DNA from: Clostridiales bacterium
GTDB lineage: Bacteria; Bacillota; Clostridia; Christensenellales; Borkfalkiaceae
Length of the DNA: 64,000 nt
Assembly: GCA_015055615.1 (NCBI GenBank)
Contig: SVHT01000001.1
Location: 186,001 to 250,000 of the forward strand
Direction of reading: 5' to 3'
Below, piece after piece: positions 57,259 through 64,000 of the stretch (its first letter is position 1; the number at the start of each line of letters is the position of its first letter). The position numbers and the translations under genes were made by a program. The notes beneath the pieces are model-generated. The model was not told the DNA's origin. It saw only the letters and a list, made by a program, of their open reading frames with translations, and ran no database searches.

Positions 57259-57287
57259 TTGCTTTTTTCTTTTTGATTAGGTATAAT
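57259..57287 (+). promoter_or_regulatory. tRNA-Thr promoter
   Basis: TTGCTT (57259-57264), 17-bp spacer, TATAAT (57282-57287). Shares AAAACGCTTGCTTTTTT (57252-57268) with the tRNA-Leu promoter. Confidence 0.75.
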
Positions 57288-57323
57288 GAGTAAGCTGTCG
57301 TTGAGAGAGCAAAACGAATATAT

Positions 57324-57399
57324 GCTACTGTGGCTCAGTCGGTAGAGCAGCTGATTCGTAATCAGCAGGTCGCCGGTTCAAGTCCGGCCAGTAGCTCCA
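57324..57399 (+). tRNA. tRNA-Thr (anticodon CGU)
   Basis: 76 nt with encoded CCA. Acceptor stem GCTACTG/CAGTAGC, anticodon stem GCTGA/TCAGC with loop TTCGTAA (anticodon CGT, codon ACG), T arm GCCGG/CCGGC. Its 3' half is the left end of an integrated island. Confidence 0.97.
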
Positions 57400-57403
57400 A
57401 AAA
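57354..57403 (+). repeat. Left attachment site (in tRNA-Thr)
   Basis: 50 bp from the anticodon loop through the CCA and five A's, identical to 59491-59540. Left flank keeps the complete tRNA. Confidence 0.85.
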
Positions 57404-57428
57404 GGAAAGTTGTGCATAGCAATTTTCC
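57404..57428 (+). terminator. Island-supplied terminator for tRNA-Thr
   Basis: GGAAAGTTG (57404-57412) pairs with CAATTTTCC (57420-57428) with one G-U, followed by T-rich DNA. Confidence 0.7.
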
Positions 57429-57455
57429 TTTTCTTTTTATAGTCTCATATATACG

Positions 57456-57484
57456 TTGACAAAGAATAAATGAACTGTTATAAT
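57456..57484 (+). promoter_or_regulatory. Promoter of the island ATPase gene
   Basis: Perfect TTGACA (57456-57461), 17-bp spacer, perfect TATAAT (57479-57484); GGAGG at 57491-57495 before the ATG at 57503. Confidence 0.8.
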
Positions 57485-57502
57485 ATATTTGGAGGTATAC
57501 TT

Positions 57503-59311
57503 ATGATAAAAATTAAAGATATTTACGCAGGTAAACCTGATGCAAAAGATGAAATCGAAGTAGAAGGCTATGAAAAATTTTTAGATAGTTACATAACACC
57601 ATCTTGTTTTGATGCAGATAATTTGATTAATGGCACATTTTGCTTTATTTCTGGATATAAAGGAACTGGTAAAACAGCTTTATTATATTATTTACAAGAT
57701 TATGTTTCAAATATTGACCAATCCACAGTTACATCTTTTATTTTATTTAAAGGGGATTATTCCGATATTGAGAGGCAGGAAATGCTTCACTTATCAAAAC
57801 GGCTTGTTTCAACGATATCTATCTCTAATGACATAATATTAGAGGGAGAAGATTTTGAAATAATTTGGAGATGGCTTTTTTATATTAGAATTTGGGAGGA
57901 TAATAAAAATTCTAACGAAAACTTATTTTTAAAGGACGATAAATGGAAACAATTTGAATCGATAATAAAGAAAATTAATAATATTGCAAATAAGAGAAAA
58001 TTGGTCATTCCTCGTATATTTAAGATAGGTCTTACGATGACCCAAGCAGACACATCAATTAGGCCCGAAGCAGAAATAGATTTTTCGGACCCTCAAGCAA
58101 CAAATACAGCCGCATACCGTAAATTAGTAAAATATATAGAAGAATTAGATGCTATTTTCCCTACATTACAAAGAACTGATATTCCATATTACATATTTGT
58201 CGATGAATTAGAAGCCTATTATGGAGAAGATAAAGTATTTAAAAGAGATTTAAAATTAATAAGAGACTTGATTTTTACAATAAAAAAATTAAACTTAGTT
58301 GCTCGTAATATGGTTGGAGGAAAAATTAAAATCATCTGTTCTATTAGAAAAGAAATAATAAATTCTATAAACCGATTTGTTGTTACAAAAGAGTTAAACA
58401 AGACGACTTCTGGATTCGATGTTCCTCTTAATTGGAATTATAGCAATACAAATTCATTTGAGCATCCAATTTTAAAGATATTGTTAAAAAGAATCCTCAT
58501 GGCAGAAAAGCTACCTGATACAATAGAGAATGAGAAACAAATCATTAAAAAATGGTTCCCTGCTTCTATCGAGGATTTTGATGCGGCAAGCTATATATTA
58601 AACAATAGCTGGTTTAAACCTCGTGATATAGTAAGGTTAATTTTAACAGCAAAAACAGGATTAAGTGGAGAAAACACTTCATTTAATGCTAACACCTTTC
58701 ATCTTATAAGAAAAGAATATTCAAGAGAAAGTTTAAATGAAATCCGCGAAGAAATGCGAGCATTATATTCCGAAAATGAAATCGATACGATTTTTTCTTG
58801 CTTAACGGGATTTCGCAAAGTATTTTCATTAAAGAATATAGAAGAGCGAATTGAAAAATATTTTTCACAGACCTTTTTAAAAGAAAAACTTCAAGATATT
58901 TTGCAAGATTTATATAGATTAGGCGTTTTAGGCAATTATTCCAGAATTGGTGATTTATATCGTTGGCAACATAAAGGCGATGATAAACTTATTTTATCTG
59001 ATGATTGGGGAATAACTATTCATTTTGCATTGCAAAGTATCTTATCGGTAAATAGTAAGTTAGATAGCGGTTTAAACAACTATGAGCAACGAATAAAAGT
59101 TGGTAATTGTTATGAAAGCATAATAATAAATTTCAATAACAACTATATATTTGTAGAATTTGAAAATAATCAAAAACAATATACTGGCTATATAAATAGA
59201 AGATTCTCATATATGCCCGATTCAAAAATCAAAGAAGGCGCATCATTAAATGCGCAAATCATAGGTTATGACAACACAACAAAAAACTGGTCAATGATAA
59301 TAAAAAATTGA
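57503..59311 (+). CDS. Island-borne P-loop ATPase with possible C-terminal OB/S1-like domain
   Basis: 602 aa. Walker A GYKGTGKT at residues 51-58, Walker B YYIFVDELEAYYG with Asp234-Glu235, and a sensor-like CSIRKEI (279-285): an AAA+/STAND-type ATPase like those annotated as Sll1717-family P-loop ATPases. A winged-helix-like region lies at about 445-530 (FSLKNIEERIEKYF; ILQDLYRLGVLGNYSR). The last 70 residues (NCYESIIINFNNNYIFVEF; YTGYINRRF; GASLNAQIIGYD) resemble an S1/OB fold. It is the only full gene of a tRNA-Thr island, has a consensus promoter and strong ribosome binding site, and is AT-rich. An anti-phage or DNA-transaction role is plausible but unproven. Confidence 0.8.
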   Translation: MIKIKDIYAGKPDAKDEIEVEGYEKFLDSYITPSCFDADNLINGTFCFISGYKGTGKTALLYYLQDYVSNIDQSTVTSFILFKGDYSDIERQEMLHLSKRLVSTISISNDIILEGEDFEIIWRWLFYIRIWEDNKNSNENLFLKDDKWKQFESIIKKINNIANKRKLVIPRIFKIGLTMTQADTSIRPEAEIDFSDPQATNTAAYRKLVKYIEELDAIFPTLQRTDIPYYIFVDELEAYYGEDKVFKRDLKLIRDLIFTIKKLNLVARNMVGGKIKIICSIRKEIINSINRFVVTKELNKTTSGFDVPLNWNYSNTNSFEHPILKILLKRILMAEKLPDTIENEKQIIKKWFPASIEDFDAASYILNNSWFKPRDIVRLILTAKTGLSGENTSFNANTFHLIRKEYSRESLNEIREEMRALYSENEIDTIFSCLTGFRKVFSLKNIEERIEKYFSQTFLKEKLQDILQDLYRLGVLGNYSRIGDLYRWQHKGDDKLILSDDWGITIHFALQSILSVNSKLDSGLNNYEQRIKVGNCYESIIINFNNNYIFVEFENNQKQYTGYINRRFSYMPDSKIKEGASLNAQIIGYDNTTKNWSMIIKN

Positions 59312-59349
59312 CACGAACCTTCTTTGAAATACAAATTCTTATTTTACAA

Positions 59350-59378
59350 AAAAGACGTATCAAAACGATACGTCTTTT
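59350..59378. terminator. Bidirectional terminator inside the island
   Basis: AAAAGACGTATC and GATACGTCTTTT, perfect 12-bp stem; separates the ATPase gene from the convergent truncated frame. Confidence 0.9.
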
Positions 59379-59382
59379 AATT

Positions 59383-59481
59383 TTATATCAATTTCAACAA
59401 TGCTTCTTTTTTATCGGGCGAAACAGATTGCAACTTTTCAATTATTTGTTTGTCTTGTTGGTACAAAGTTGAAAAAGAGTA
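59383..59481 (-). pseudogene. 3' tail of a truncated XRE-like regulator gene
   Basis: On the minus strand 32 codons are open and end in TAA at 59383: the peptide includes YQQDKQIIEKLQSVSPDKKEALLKLI... which matches the usual C-terminal pattern of phage/ICE XRE repressors (a 'LSPEDKEALL'-like end). A stop codon lies just upstream, next to the right attachment site at 59491, so only the tail survives. It faces the terminator as a real gene would. Short, so the family call is tentative. Confidence 0.45.
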
Positions 59482-59490
59482 TTAAATTAT

Positions 59491-59540
59491 ATTCGTAATC
59501 AGCAGGTCGCCGGTTCAAGTCCGGCCAGTAGCTCCAAAAA
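59491..59540 (+). repeat. Right attachment site (tRNA-Thr 3' fragment)
   Basis: Exact copy of the tRNA-Thr 3' half and following A's. It lacks the 5' half of the tRNA and its promoter, so it is not a second tRNA gene. Confidence 0.85.
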
Positions 59541-59573
59541 ATACCCAACCACTTTGTAGGTTGGGTATTTTTT
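59536..59573. terminator. Terminator beyond the right attachment site
   Basis: AAAAAATACCCAACC and GGTTGGGTATTTTTT, perfect 15-bp stem. Probably the original terminator of tRNA-Thr before insertion; now also closes the convergent membrane-protein gene. Confidence 0.9.
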
Positions 59574-59576
59574 GAT

Positions 59577-60260
59577 TTATATCGAAAAAGCTCTCGCTAA
59601 CGTAAGATACCCCTCCGTCATTGCGCATAACTCATACCGCAAATCCCCTACGAACAAGATTTTTTCGCAATATCTCTCTATTCGTTCGCTAACTCCTCGG
59701 CAAAAAAAAGCAAACGCGGGATACATTTGAGTATATTTTGTGGATAAAAATGCAAATTGTCTCCCGATCGGCGATAAAATCCGTTTTACGCTTTCTTGCG
59801 TTGCGCCGTCTTCCAACCGCGCAATCACGTCGTTAAAAACGCCTATATAACCGTACAAAACATCTAACGCGCCGACGCATACGTCAGCGTTTTTCTTTTC
59901 TTTCCGCGTTTTAAAATACAGCGTTTTTACCCCCACGTACATAATCGGAGTTTTTTCTCCGCTCTGCATATTGGCTTGCACACTCAAAGCGTCGTTTTCG
60001 CTCAAATATACCGATAAGACAACGAAATCTATTCCGTTTTGCCGTATGAGATACCCTGCGCCACCTTCTAATTTTACAAACTCCACGCCCACTTCTACGT
60101 TCGTTTCTGCGCGGACAAGATAAAAAAAGCCCCTATTTACCTCCACAGTCTTTGCTCGCGATAAAAACAGCGCGTACCCAAAGCAAAACGCCGTAAACAA
60201 CGTCGCGATACACCCCGCTACGATTTTATATATTTTTCCACGAAAAAAATCCGCCGTCAT
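59577..60260 (-). CDS. Hypothetical membrane-anchored protein
   Basis: 227 aa, not recognised. One N-terminal membrane segment (about 12-34), then a beta-rich stretch (GFFYLVRAETNVEVGVEFVKLEGGAGYLIR) that faintly recalls a SPOR repeat, then helices. It follows nrdG by 40 bp on the same strand and ends at a terminator, so it may be co-transcribed with nrdD-nrdG, though a functional link is not evident. Confidence 0.6.
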   Translation of the reverse strand: MTADFFRGKIYKIVAGCIATLFTAFCFGYALFLSRAKTVEVNRGFFYLVRAETNVEVGVEFVKLEGGAGYLIRQNGIDFVVLSVYLSENDALSVQANMQSGEKTPIMYVGVKTLYFKTRKEKKNADVCVGALDVLYGYIGVFNDVIARLEDGATQESVKRILSPIGRQFAFLSTKYTQMYPAFAFFCRGVSERIERYCEKILFVGDLRYELCAMTEGYLTLARAFSI

Positions 60261-60300
60261 ACCCTATTGTATGCGACGGATTTTCCGTTATACCTTGATT

Positions 60301-60828
60301 TTATTCTAAATACAACACGCACTCGCCCGATTGTAAGGTCTTTTGCACGTCGATTACCCGTTGGTTGGACGAACCGCGGAATTTCAATCGAATATCCTTT
60401 AATTCTTCTATATAAGGACCGTCCACAAGTACGTCGAAGAGCGAAATTAAGTCTTTCGTACGCTCGGTATTTTTGTGTTGTTCGCGCAAAACGCCGTTCT
60501 TTTCGTCCAAAACAAAGCCTGTATAACACCAAATCGTCTTGTTTGGATAGGTTTCGCGGACACGTTTTACAAAGGGATACAGCGCGGCTTGGTTTTGCGG
60601 TTCAAGCGGTTCGCCTCCAAGCAACGACAGACCCGCAATATAACCCGAACCAAGCTCTTTGATAATTTGTTCTTGAATTTCTTCCCCAAAGGGCTCACCG
60701 TAGGAAAAATCCCACGCAATTTCATTGAAACAGTTTTTACAGCGGTGGGTACAGCCCGACACGAAAAGAGAAATGCGCACTCCCTCTCCGTTGGCGATAT
60801 CCGTCCATTTAATCGTTGCGTAATGCAT
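60301..60828 (-). CDS. nrdG: Anaerobic ribonucleotide reductase activating enzyme
   Basis: Radical-SAM enzyme that generates the glycyl radical on NrdD. 175 aa from ATG 60828. The Fe-S cluster motif CTHRCKNC (CxxxCxxC), LSLLGGEPL and the DVLVDGPY block are conserved. No ribosome binding site of its own; it starts seven bases after the nrdD stop and is probably translationally coupled. Confidence 0.95.
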   Translation of the reverse strand: MHYATIKWTDIANGEGVRISLFVSGCTHRCKNCFNEIAWDFSYGEPFGEEIQEQIIKELGSGYIAGLSLLGGEPLEPQNQAALYPFVKRVRETYPNKTIWCYTGFVLDEKNGVLREQHKNTERTKDLISLFDVLVDGPYIEELKDIRLKFRGSSNQRVIDVQKTLQSGECVLYLE

Positions 60829-60834
60829 CGTCAA

Positions 60835-63009
60835 TTAAAGGTGCAGAACTCTGTCTTTGATTTCCTGCGTTCTGCCTTGGTTCCAATACTGCGTGCCGAT
60901 GTAGCCGCAGGTGCGTCTTGCGACGTTCATCTTCGCCTGGTCACGGTTGTGGCAATGAGGACATTCCCAAATCAATTTGCCCGATTCGTCCGACTGAATC
61001 TGAATTTCACCGTCGTAACCGCATACTTGGCAATAATCGCTCTTGGTATTGAGCTCTGCATACATAATATTTTCATAGATAAATTTCATAACGGAAAGCA
61101 CAGCGGGAATATTATCCTGCATGTTGGGTACTTCCACGTACGAAATAGCGCCACCGGGCGAAAGCTGCTGGAATTCGCTCTCGAATTTAAGCTTGGTAAA
61201 CGCGTCGATTTCTTCGGTTACGTGCACGTGATAGCTGTTGGTGATATAGCTCTTGTCCGTAACGCCGGGGATAATACCAAAACGTTTTTGCAAGCATTTC
61301 GAGAATTTGTAGGTCGTACTTTCAAGGGGCGTGCCGTACAGCGAGAAATCGATATTTTCCTTTTCCTTCCAACCTTGACACTTGTCGTTCATATATTTCA
61401 TAACTTTCAGCGCGAACGGCTTGGATTCCTCGTCCGTGTGCGATTTGCCCGTCATATGTTTAACGCACTCGTACAAGCCTGCATAGCCGAGCGAAATCGT
61501 CGAATACCCGCCAAAGAGCAATTTGTCAATCGTTTCGCCCTTTTTCAGACGCGCGAGCGCCCCGTACTGCCACAAAATCGGCGCTGCGTCCGAAAGCGTG
61601 CCGAGCAAACGGTTGTGTCTTTGCATCAACGCGCGATAACAAAGTTCCAATCTTTCGTCGAAGATTTCCCAGAATTTTTTCATATCTCTGCCCGAAGACA
61701 ACGCAACGTCCACGAGGTTGATGGTAACGACGCCTTGGTTAAATCTGCCGTAATATTTGGGCTTTCCGTTTTCGTCTACGTACGGCGTCAAGAAACTTCT
61801 GCACCCCATACAGGTAAAGCAATGTCCCTCGCCGTTTTTATCGACTTTGTATTCGAGCATTTTCTTTTCGGATATATAGTCGGGAACCATACGCTTTGCC
61901 GTACATCTTGCCGCAAGCTCGGTAAGATACCAATAGGGCTGTTCCTCGGAAATATTATCCGGCTCTAATACGTAGATAAGCTTGGGGAACGCGGGCGTAA
62001 TCCAAACGCCTGCCTCGTTTTTAACGCCCTTAATACGCTGTTTCAGCGTCTCTTCAATAATCAGCGCAAGGTCGGCTTTTTCCTGCTCGTTGCGCGCTTC
62101 GTTGAGGTACATAAATACCGTTACGAACGGAGCTTGACCGTTGGTTGTGAGCAAAGTTACGACCTGATACTGAATGGTTTGAATACCCCTCTTGATTTCG
62201 TCCAAAAGGCGTTTTTCTGCCGTTTTATTGATGCGTTCTTCGTCATAAACGCCCATTTCCGCAAATTCTTCCGCAACTTCTTTACGAATCTTCTTTCTGC
62301 TGATATCTACGAAAGGCGCAAGGTGGGTAAGAGAGATACTCTGCCCGCCGTATTGGTTGGACGCAACTTGCGCGATAATCTGCGTTGCAATATTGCAAGC
62401 CGTCGAAAAACTGTGCGGTTTTTCAATGAGCGTGCCCGAAATAACCGTGCCGTTTTGGAGCATATCTTCCAAATTGACAAGATCACAGTTGTGCATATGT
62501 TGCGCAAAATAGTCCGCGTCGTGGAAATGAATTAAACCCTGATCGTGCGCTGCAACGATATCGTCGGGCAACAAAATACGACGGGTAAGGTCTTTGGATA
62601 CTTCCCCTGCCATATAGTCGCGTTGAACGCTGTTTACCGTGGGATTTTTGTTGGAATTTTCCTGCTTAACCTCTTCGTTATTACACTCGATAAGCGTCAA
62701 AATCTGCGCGTCCGTCGTGTTTACCCTACGCACGAGCGCACGATTATAACGATACGTAATGTATTTACGCGCCAAAGCAAAACAAAGGCTCGCCATCAAG
62801 CGGTTTTCCACCATATCTTGAATTTCTTCGACGTGCGGAGATCTGCCAAGGTTTGCGCACTCTTCCGTTACAACGTCGACAATAGCGTTTAACGCGCCCT
62901 CGGAAATACGGTCGCGTTCGTCCACTTCGCGGTTTGCTTTGTGCAAAGCTTCTGCGATTTTTTCCTTATCAAATACTACTTCCTGACCACTTCTTTTGAT
63001 AATCTTCAT
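60835..63009 (-). CDS. nrdD: Anaerobic (class III) ribonucleoside-triphosphate reductase
   Basis: Reduces NTPs to dNTPs without oxygen, using a glycyl radical. 724 aa from ATG 63009 (AGGA upstream; earlier in-frame ATGs are too close to it or out of family). An N-terminal ATP-cone (about 1-95, IIKRSGQEVVFDKEKIAEAL) gives dATP/ATP control. C-terminal zinc site CQVCGYDGEI and CPHCHNRD, then the radical loop RRTCGYIG. Controlled by NrdR boxes in the promoter. Confidence 0.97.
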   Translation of the reverse strand: MKIIKRSGQEVVFDKEKIAEALHKANREVDERDRISEGALNAIVDVVTEECANLGRSPHVEEIQDMVENRLMASLCFALARKYITYRYNRALVRRVNTTDAQILTLIECNNEEVKQENSNKNPTVNSVQRDYMAGEVSKDLTRRILLPDDIVAAHDQGLIHFHDADYFAQHMHNCDLVNLEDMLQNGTVISGTLIEKPHSFSTACNIATQIIAQVASNQYGGQSISLTHLAPFVDISRKKIRKEVAEEFAEMGVYDEERINKTAEKRLLDEIKRGIQTIQYQVVTLLTTNGQAPFVTVFMYLNEARNEQEKADLALIIEETLKQRIKGVKNEAGVWITPAFPKLIYVLEPDNISEEQPYWYLTELAARCTAKRMVPDYISEKKMLEYKVDKNGEGHCFTCMGCRSFLTPYVDENGKPKYYGRFNQGVVTINLVDVALSSGRDMKKFWEIFDERLELCYRALMQRHNRLLGTLSDAAPILWQYGALARLKKGETIDKLLFGGYSTISLGYAGLYECVKHMTGKSHTDEESKPFALKVMKYMNDKCQGWKEKENIDFSLYGTPLESTTYKFSKCLQKRFGIIPGVTDKSYITNSYHVHVTEEIDAFTKLKFESEFQQLSPGGAISYVEVPNMQDNIPAVLSVMKFIYENIMYAELNTKSDYCQVCGYDGEIQIQSDESGKLIWECPHCHNRDQAKMNVARRTCGYIGTQYWNQGRTQEIKDRVLHL

Positions 63010-63107
63010 TTCTTTCATCTTCCTATACACCCCATACGTAAAATTATATTTCAAACAAAATTTCAAGCAAATTCAATAAAATTTAATATCAATTCAACTT
63101 TTAGCAC

Positions 63108-63156
63108 CTACAATATCTTGTGTCAAAAAACGTTTTTTTAACACAATATATTGTGT
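63108..63156. promoter_or_regulatory. NrdR box pair A, in the nrdD leader
   Basis: Box at 63108-63123 (13 of 16 matches to ACACAATATATTGTGT) and a perfect palindromic box ACACAATATATTGTGT at 63141-63156; 33 bp start to start, close to the three helical turns used by NrdR. Confidence 0.75.
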
Positions 63157-63178
63157 GTCCACCAATTCGTGCTTTACT

Positions 63179-63206
63179 ATTATACCATATCTTGTGGTAA
63201 AGTCAA
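63179..63206 (-). promoter_or_regulatory. nrdD promoter
   Basis: Minus strand TTGACT (63201-63206), 16-bp spacer, TATAAT (63179-63184). NrdR box 3 covers the -10 and spacer. Confidence 0.75.
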
Positions 63207-63230
63207 GCGTGTGAACACAAAATATGGTAT
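63182..63230. promoter_or_regulatory. NrdR box pair B, on the nrdD promoter
   Basis: Boxes at 63182-63197 (12 of 16) and 63215-63230 (13 of 16), again 33 bp start to start. Occupancy would block RNA polymerase. Confidence 0.65.
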
Positions 63231-63385
63231 AGAAAAAACTTATAGATACTTTTGTTGAAAAATTACAAATCTCGCCATTTTTCGCGAGAATTTGCTTTTT
63301 GTTTTTAATAGAAATATAGAAAAATAAAATACCTTAATTATTTTTTATATTTTTTACCTCAAATCTGCGTTTTTTTGTATAGAAA
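63231..63385. other. AT-rich gap between rho and nrdD
   Basis: Very AT-rich; apart from the NrdR sites to its left and the rho terminator to its right I see nothing in it. Confidence 0.5.
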
Positions 63386-63406
63386 AACGGGCTTTTTCAG
63401 CCCGTT
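63386..63406 (-). terminator. Terminator of rho
   Basis: AACGGGCT and AGCCCGTT stem with a T run on the minus strand, after the rho stop. Confidence 0.8.
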
Positions 63407-63432
63407 CCGTCTTGTATAAAAATTTTGTTTTA

Positions 63433-64000
63433 TCAGCTATTTTTGATTCGTTTTTCAAATGCTTGTTCGTCCGTTGCGTCCAACACCAAGCGAAGGAGTT
63501 TTTCTGCATCAGCGTTCGCCAAATATTGATTCACGTGTTTATTGCGTTGTTCTTCCTCTGCCGACCACGTTCTTCTATCCACGTAGATCTTCGATTTGTC
63601 CAAGGCAGGGTACAAGCGCTTATACGCCATTTCCTCGTTTAAACGAATCTCGTAATTGACGGTAGGCGCAATTTCCGACGCGATTATATCGTCGAAGGGA
63701 TTCCCCGTTTCCGTCGTAGCCGTTCCTATCATCGTAAGCGTGCCTTTTTCTCCTATGCAACGCGCCACCGAAAGATATTTCTTGATATATTGCAAGGTTT
63801 TACTTTCCAAACCGCAGGGCAAGGTTTTTCCACCAACGGAATCTTCGGTATCGTTATACGCCTTGGCAAGTCCGTTGAAAGAATCAACAATCAGCACAAC
63901 GTCCTTTCCGCTTTCCGCAAGACGTTTTGCTCTATTCAAGGCAAATCCTGCCACAAAAACTTGACGGTCCGCCTCTTCTTCGTAGGTGGTATAAAGTAAA
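63433..64000 (-). CDS. rho: Transcription termination factor Rho, N-terminal part beyond the window
   Basis: C-terminal 188 residues of the Rho RecA-like ATPase; the frame is open to the window edge. Visible: NRAKRLAESGKDVVLIVDSFNGLAKAYN (Walker B Asp and the conserved D-S pair), the Q-loop region CGLESKTLQYIKKYLSVARCIGEKGTLTMIGTA, TGNPFDDIIASEI, and the R-loop equivalent around KRLYPALD. Diverged from typical Rho (VDSFNGLA for LDSITRLA), but the order of motifs is unmistakable. Upstream ATPase and RNA-binding domains cannot be judged. Confidence 0.88.
   Translation of the reverse strand, partial: LLYTTYEEEADRQVFVAGFALNRAKRLAESGKDVVLIVDSFNGLAKAYNDTEDSVGGKTLPCGLESKTLQYIKKYLSVARCIGEKGTLTMIGTATTETGNPFDDIIASEIAPTVNYEIRLNEEMAYKRLYPALDKSKIYVDRRTWSAEEEQRNKHVNQYLANADAEKLLRLVLDATDEQAFEKRIKNS

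Larger units (their letters stand above)
57354..59540. mobile_element. Small tRNA-Thr-integrated genomic island
   Basis: Bounded by exact 50-bp direct repeats (57354-57403 and 59491-59540) derived from the tRNA-Thr 3' half. Island DNA is markedly AT-rich compared with its neighbours. Cargo is one complete ATPase gene and a truncated regulator tail; no integrase, relaxase or phage structural gene. Either moved in trans or the remains of a larger element after internal deletion. Confidence 0.8.

Noticed and set aside
59491-59540. Second tRNA-Thr gene
   Set aside because: Only the 3' half is present, without acceptor 5' strand, D arm or promoter; it is an attachment-site copy.
60475-61968. 497-codon open frame antisense to nrdD/nrdG
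   Set aside because: Shadow frame; codon pattern is the complement of nrdD, and no motif is visible.

Overview
The window looks like one chromosomal segment of an uncultured, spore-forming, anaerobic member of the Clostridia (Bacillota), probably of gut type. The reasons are: sporulation genes (spo0A, a GerW/YtfJ protein, a DacF-type carboxypeptidase, a PdaB-like deacetylase), Bacillota gene orders (scpA-scpB; tmcAL near yceD-rpmF), an oxygen-sensitive class III ribonucleotide reductase (nrdD-nrdG), acetate formation by pta-ackA, and glycogen (granulose) storage. Most of the DNA is of medium GC, densely packed and mainly on the minus strand. It is housekeeping in character.

Layout. 1-5.8 kb (+): end of lysA, a site-2 protease with an apparent frameshift, scpA-scpB, then a DUF2953 protein, ytfJ, a D-Ala-D-Ala carboxypeptidase and rluB. 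5.8-9.2 kb: lexA (-), a 63-aa cysteine-rich protein (+), hflX and a Xer-like recombinase (-). 9.6-18.1 kb (-): glycogen operon glgC-glgD-glgA-glgP-amylase. 18.1-18.65 kb: intergenic region crowded with palindromes. 18.65-22 kb (-): coaE and polA, with coaE flanked by parS-like half-sites. 22-26 kb: tRNA-Leu, a metal exporter with a divergent TetR gene, and a sugar-kinase-like gene with a divergent AraC regulator. 26.1-29.3 kb (-): an ABC exporter, S26-type peptidase, PqqD-like and HPr-kinase-like cassette that resembles a peptide maturation and export module. 29.3-35 kb: ppiB, dCMP deaminase, groESL, an atypical spo0A, an ABC-F protein. 35-50 kb (-): an unrecognised 706-aa protein, acpP, tex, a uracil/hypoxanthine-DNA glycosylase, an M16 peptidase, a deacetylase, mutS2, a U32 protein, a HAD phosphatase, uvrC. 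50-53 kb: arsR and copper ATPase. 53-57 kb: rpmF, yceD, ackA, pta, tmcAL.

The clearest foreign DNA is a 2.1-kb island (57,404-59,540) in a tRNA-Thr(CGU) gene. It is bounded by an exact 50-bp direct repeat of the tRNA 3' half, is visibly AT-rich, carries one complete gene (a 602-aa P-loop ATPase with a possible C-terminal OB/S1-like domain) and the 3' tail of what looks like an XRE regulator, and has no integrase. It may be a solitary defence-type gene or a collapsed larger element. The window ends with nrdG, nrdD behind two pairs of NrdR boxes, and the 3' part of rho.

Other signals: several genes (xer, araC, uvrC) have a good sigma-A promoter placed so close to the ATG that the mRNA should be leaderless. 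CopA carries a C-terminal CopZ domain in frame, with its own ribosome binding site and ATG. CopA reads DKTAT where the family has DKTGT. Spo0A lacks the usual acidic pair and switch Thr of its receiver domain. All assignments come from reading the sequence; no database search was run.
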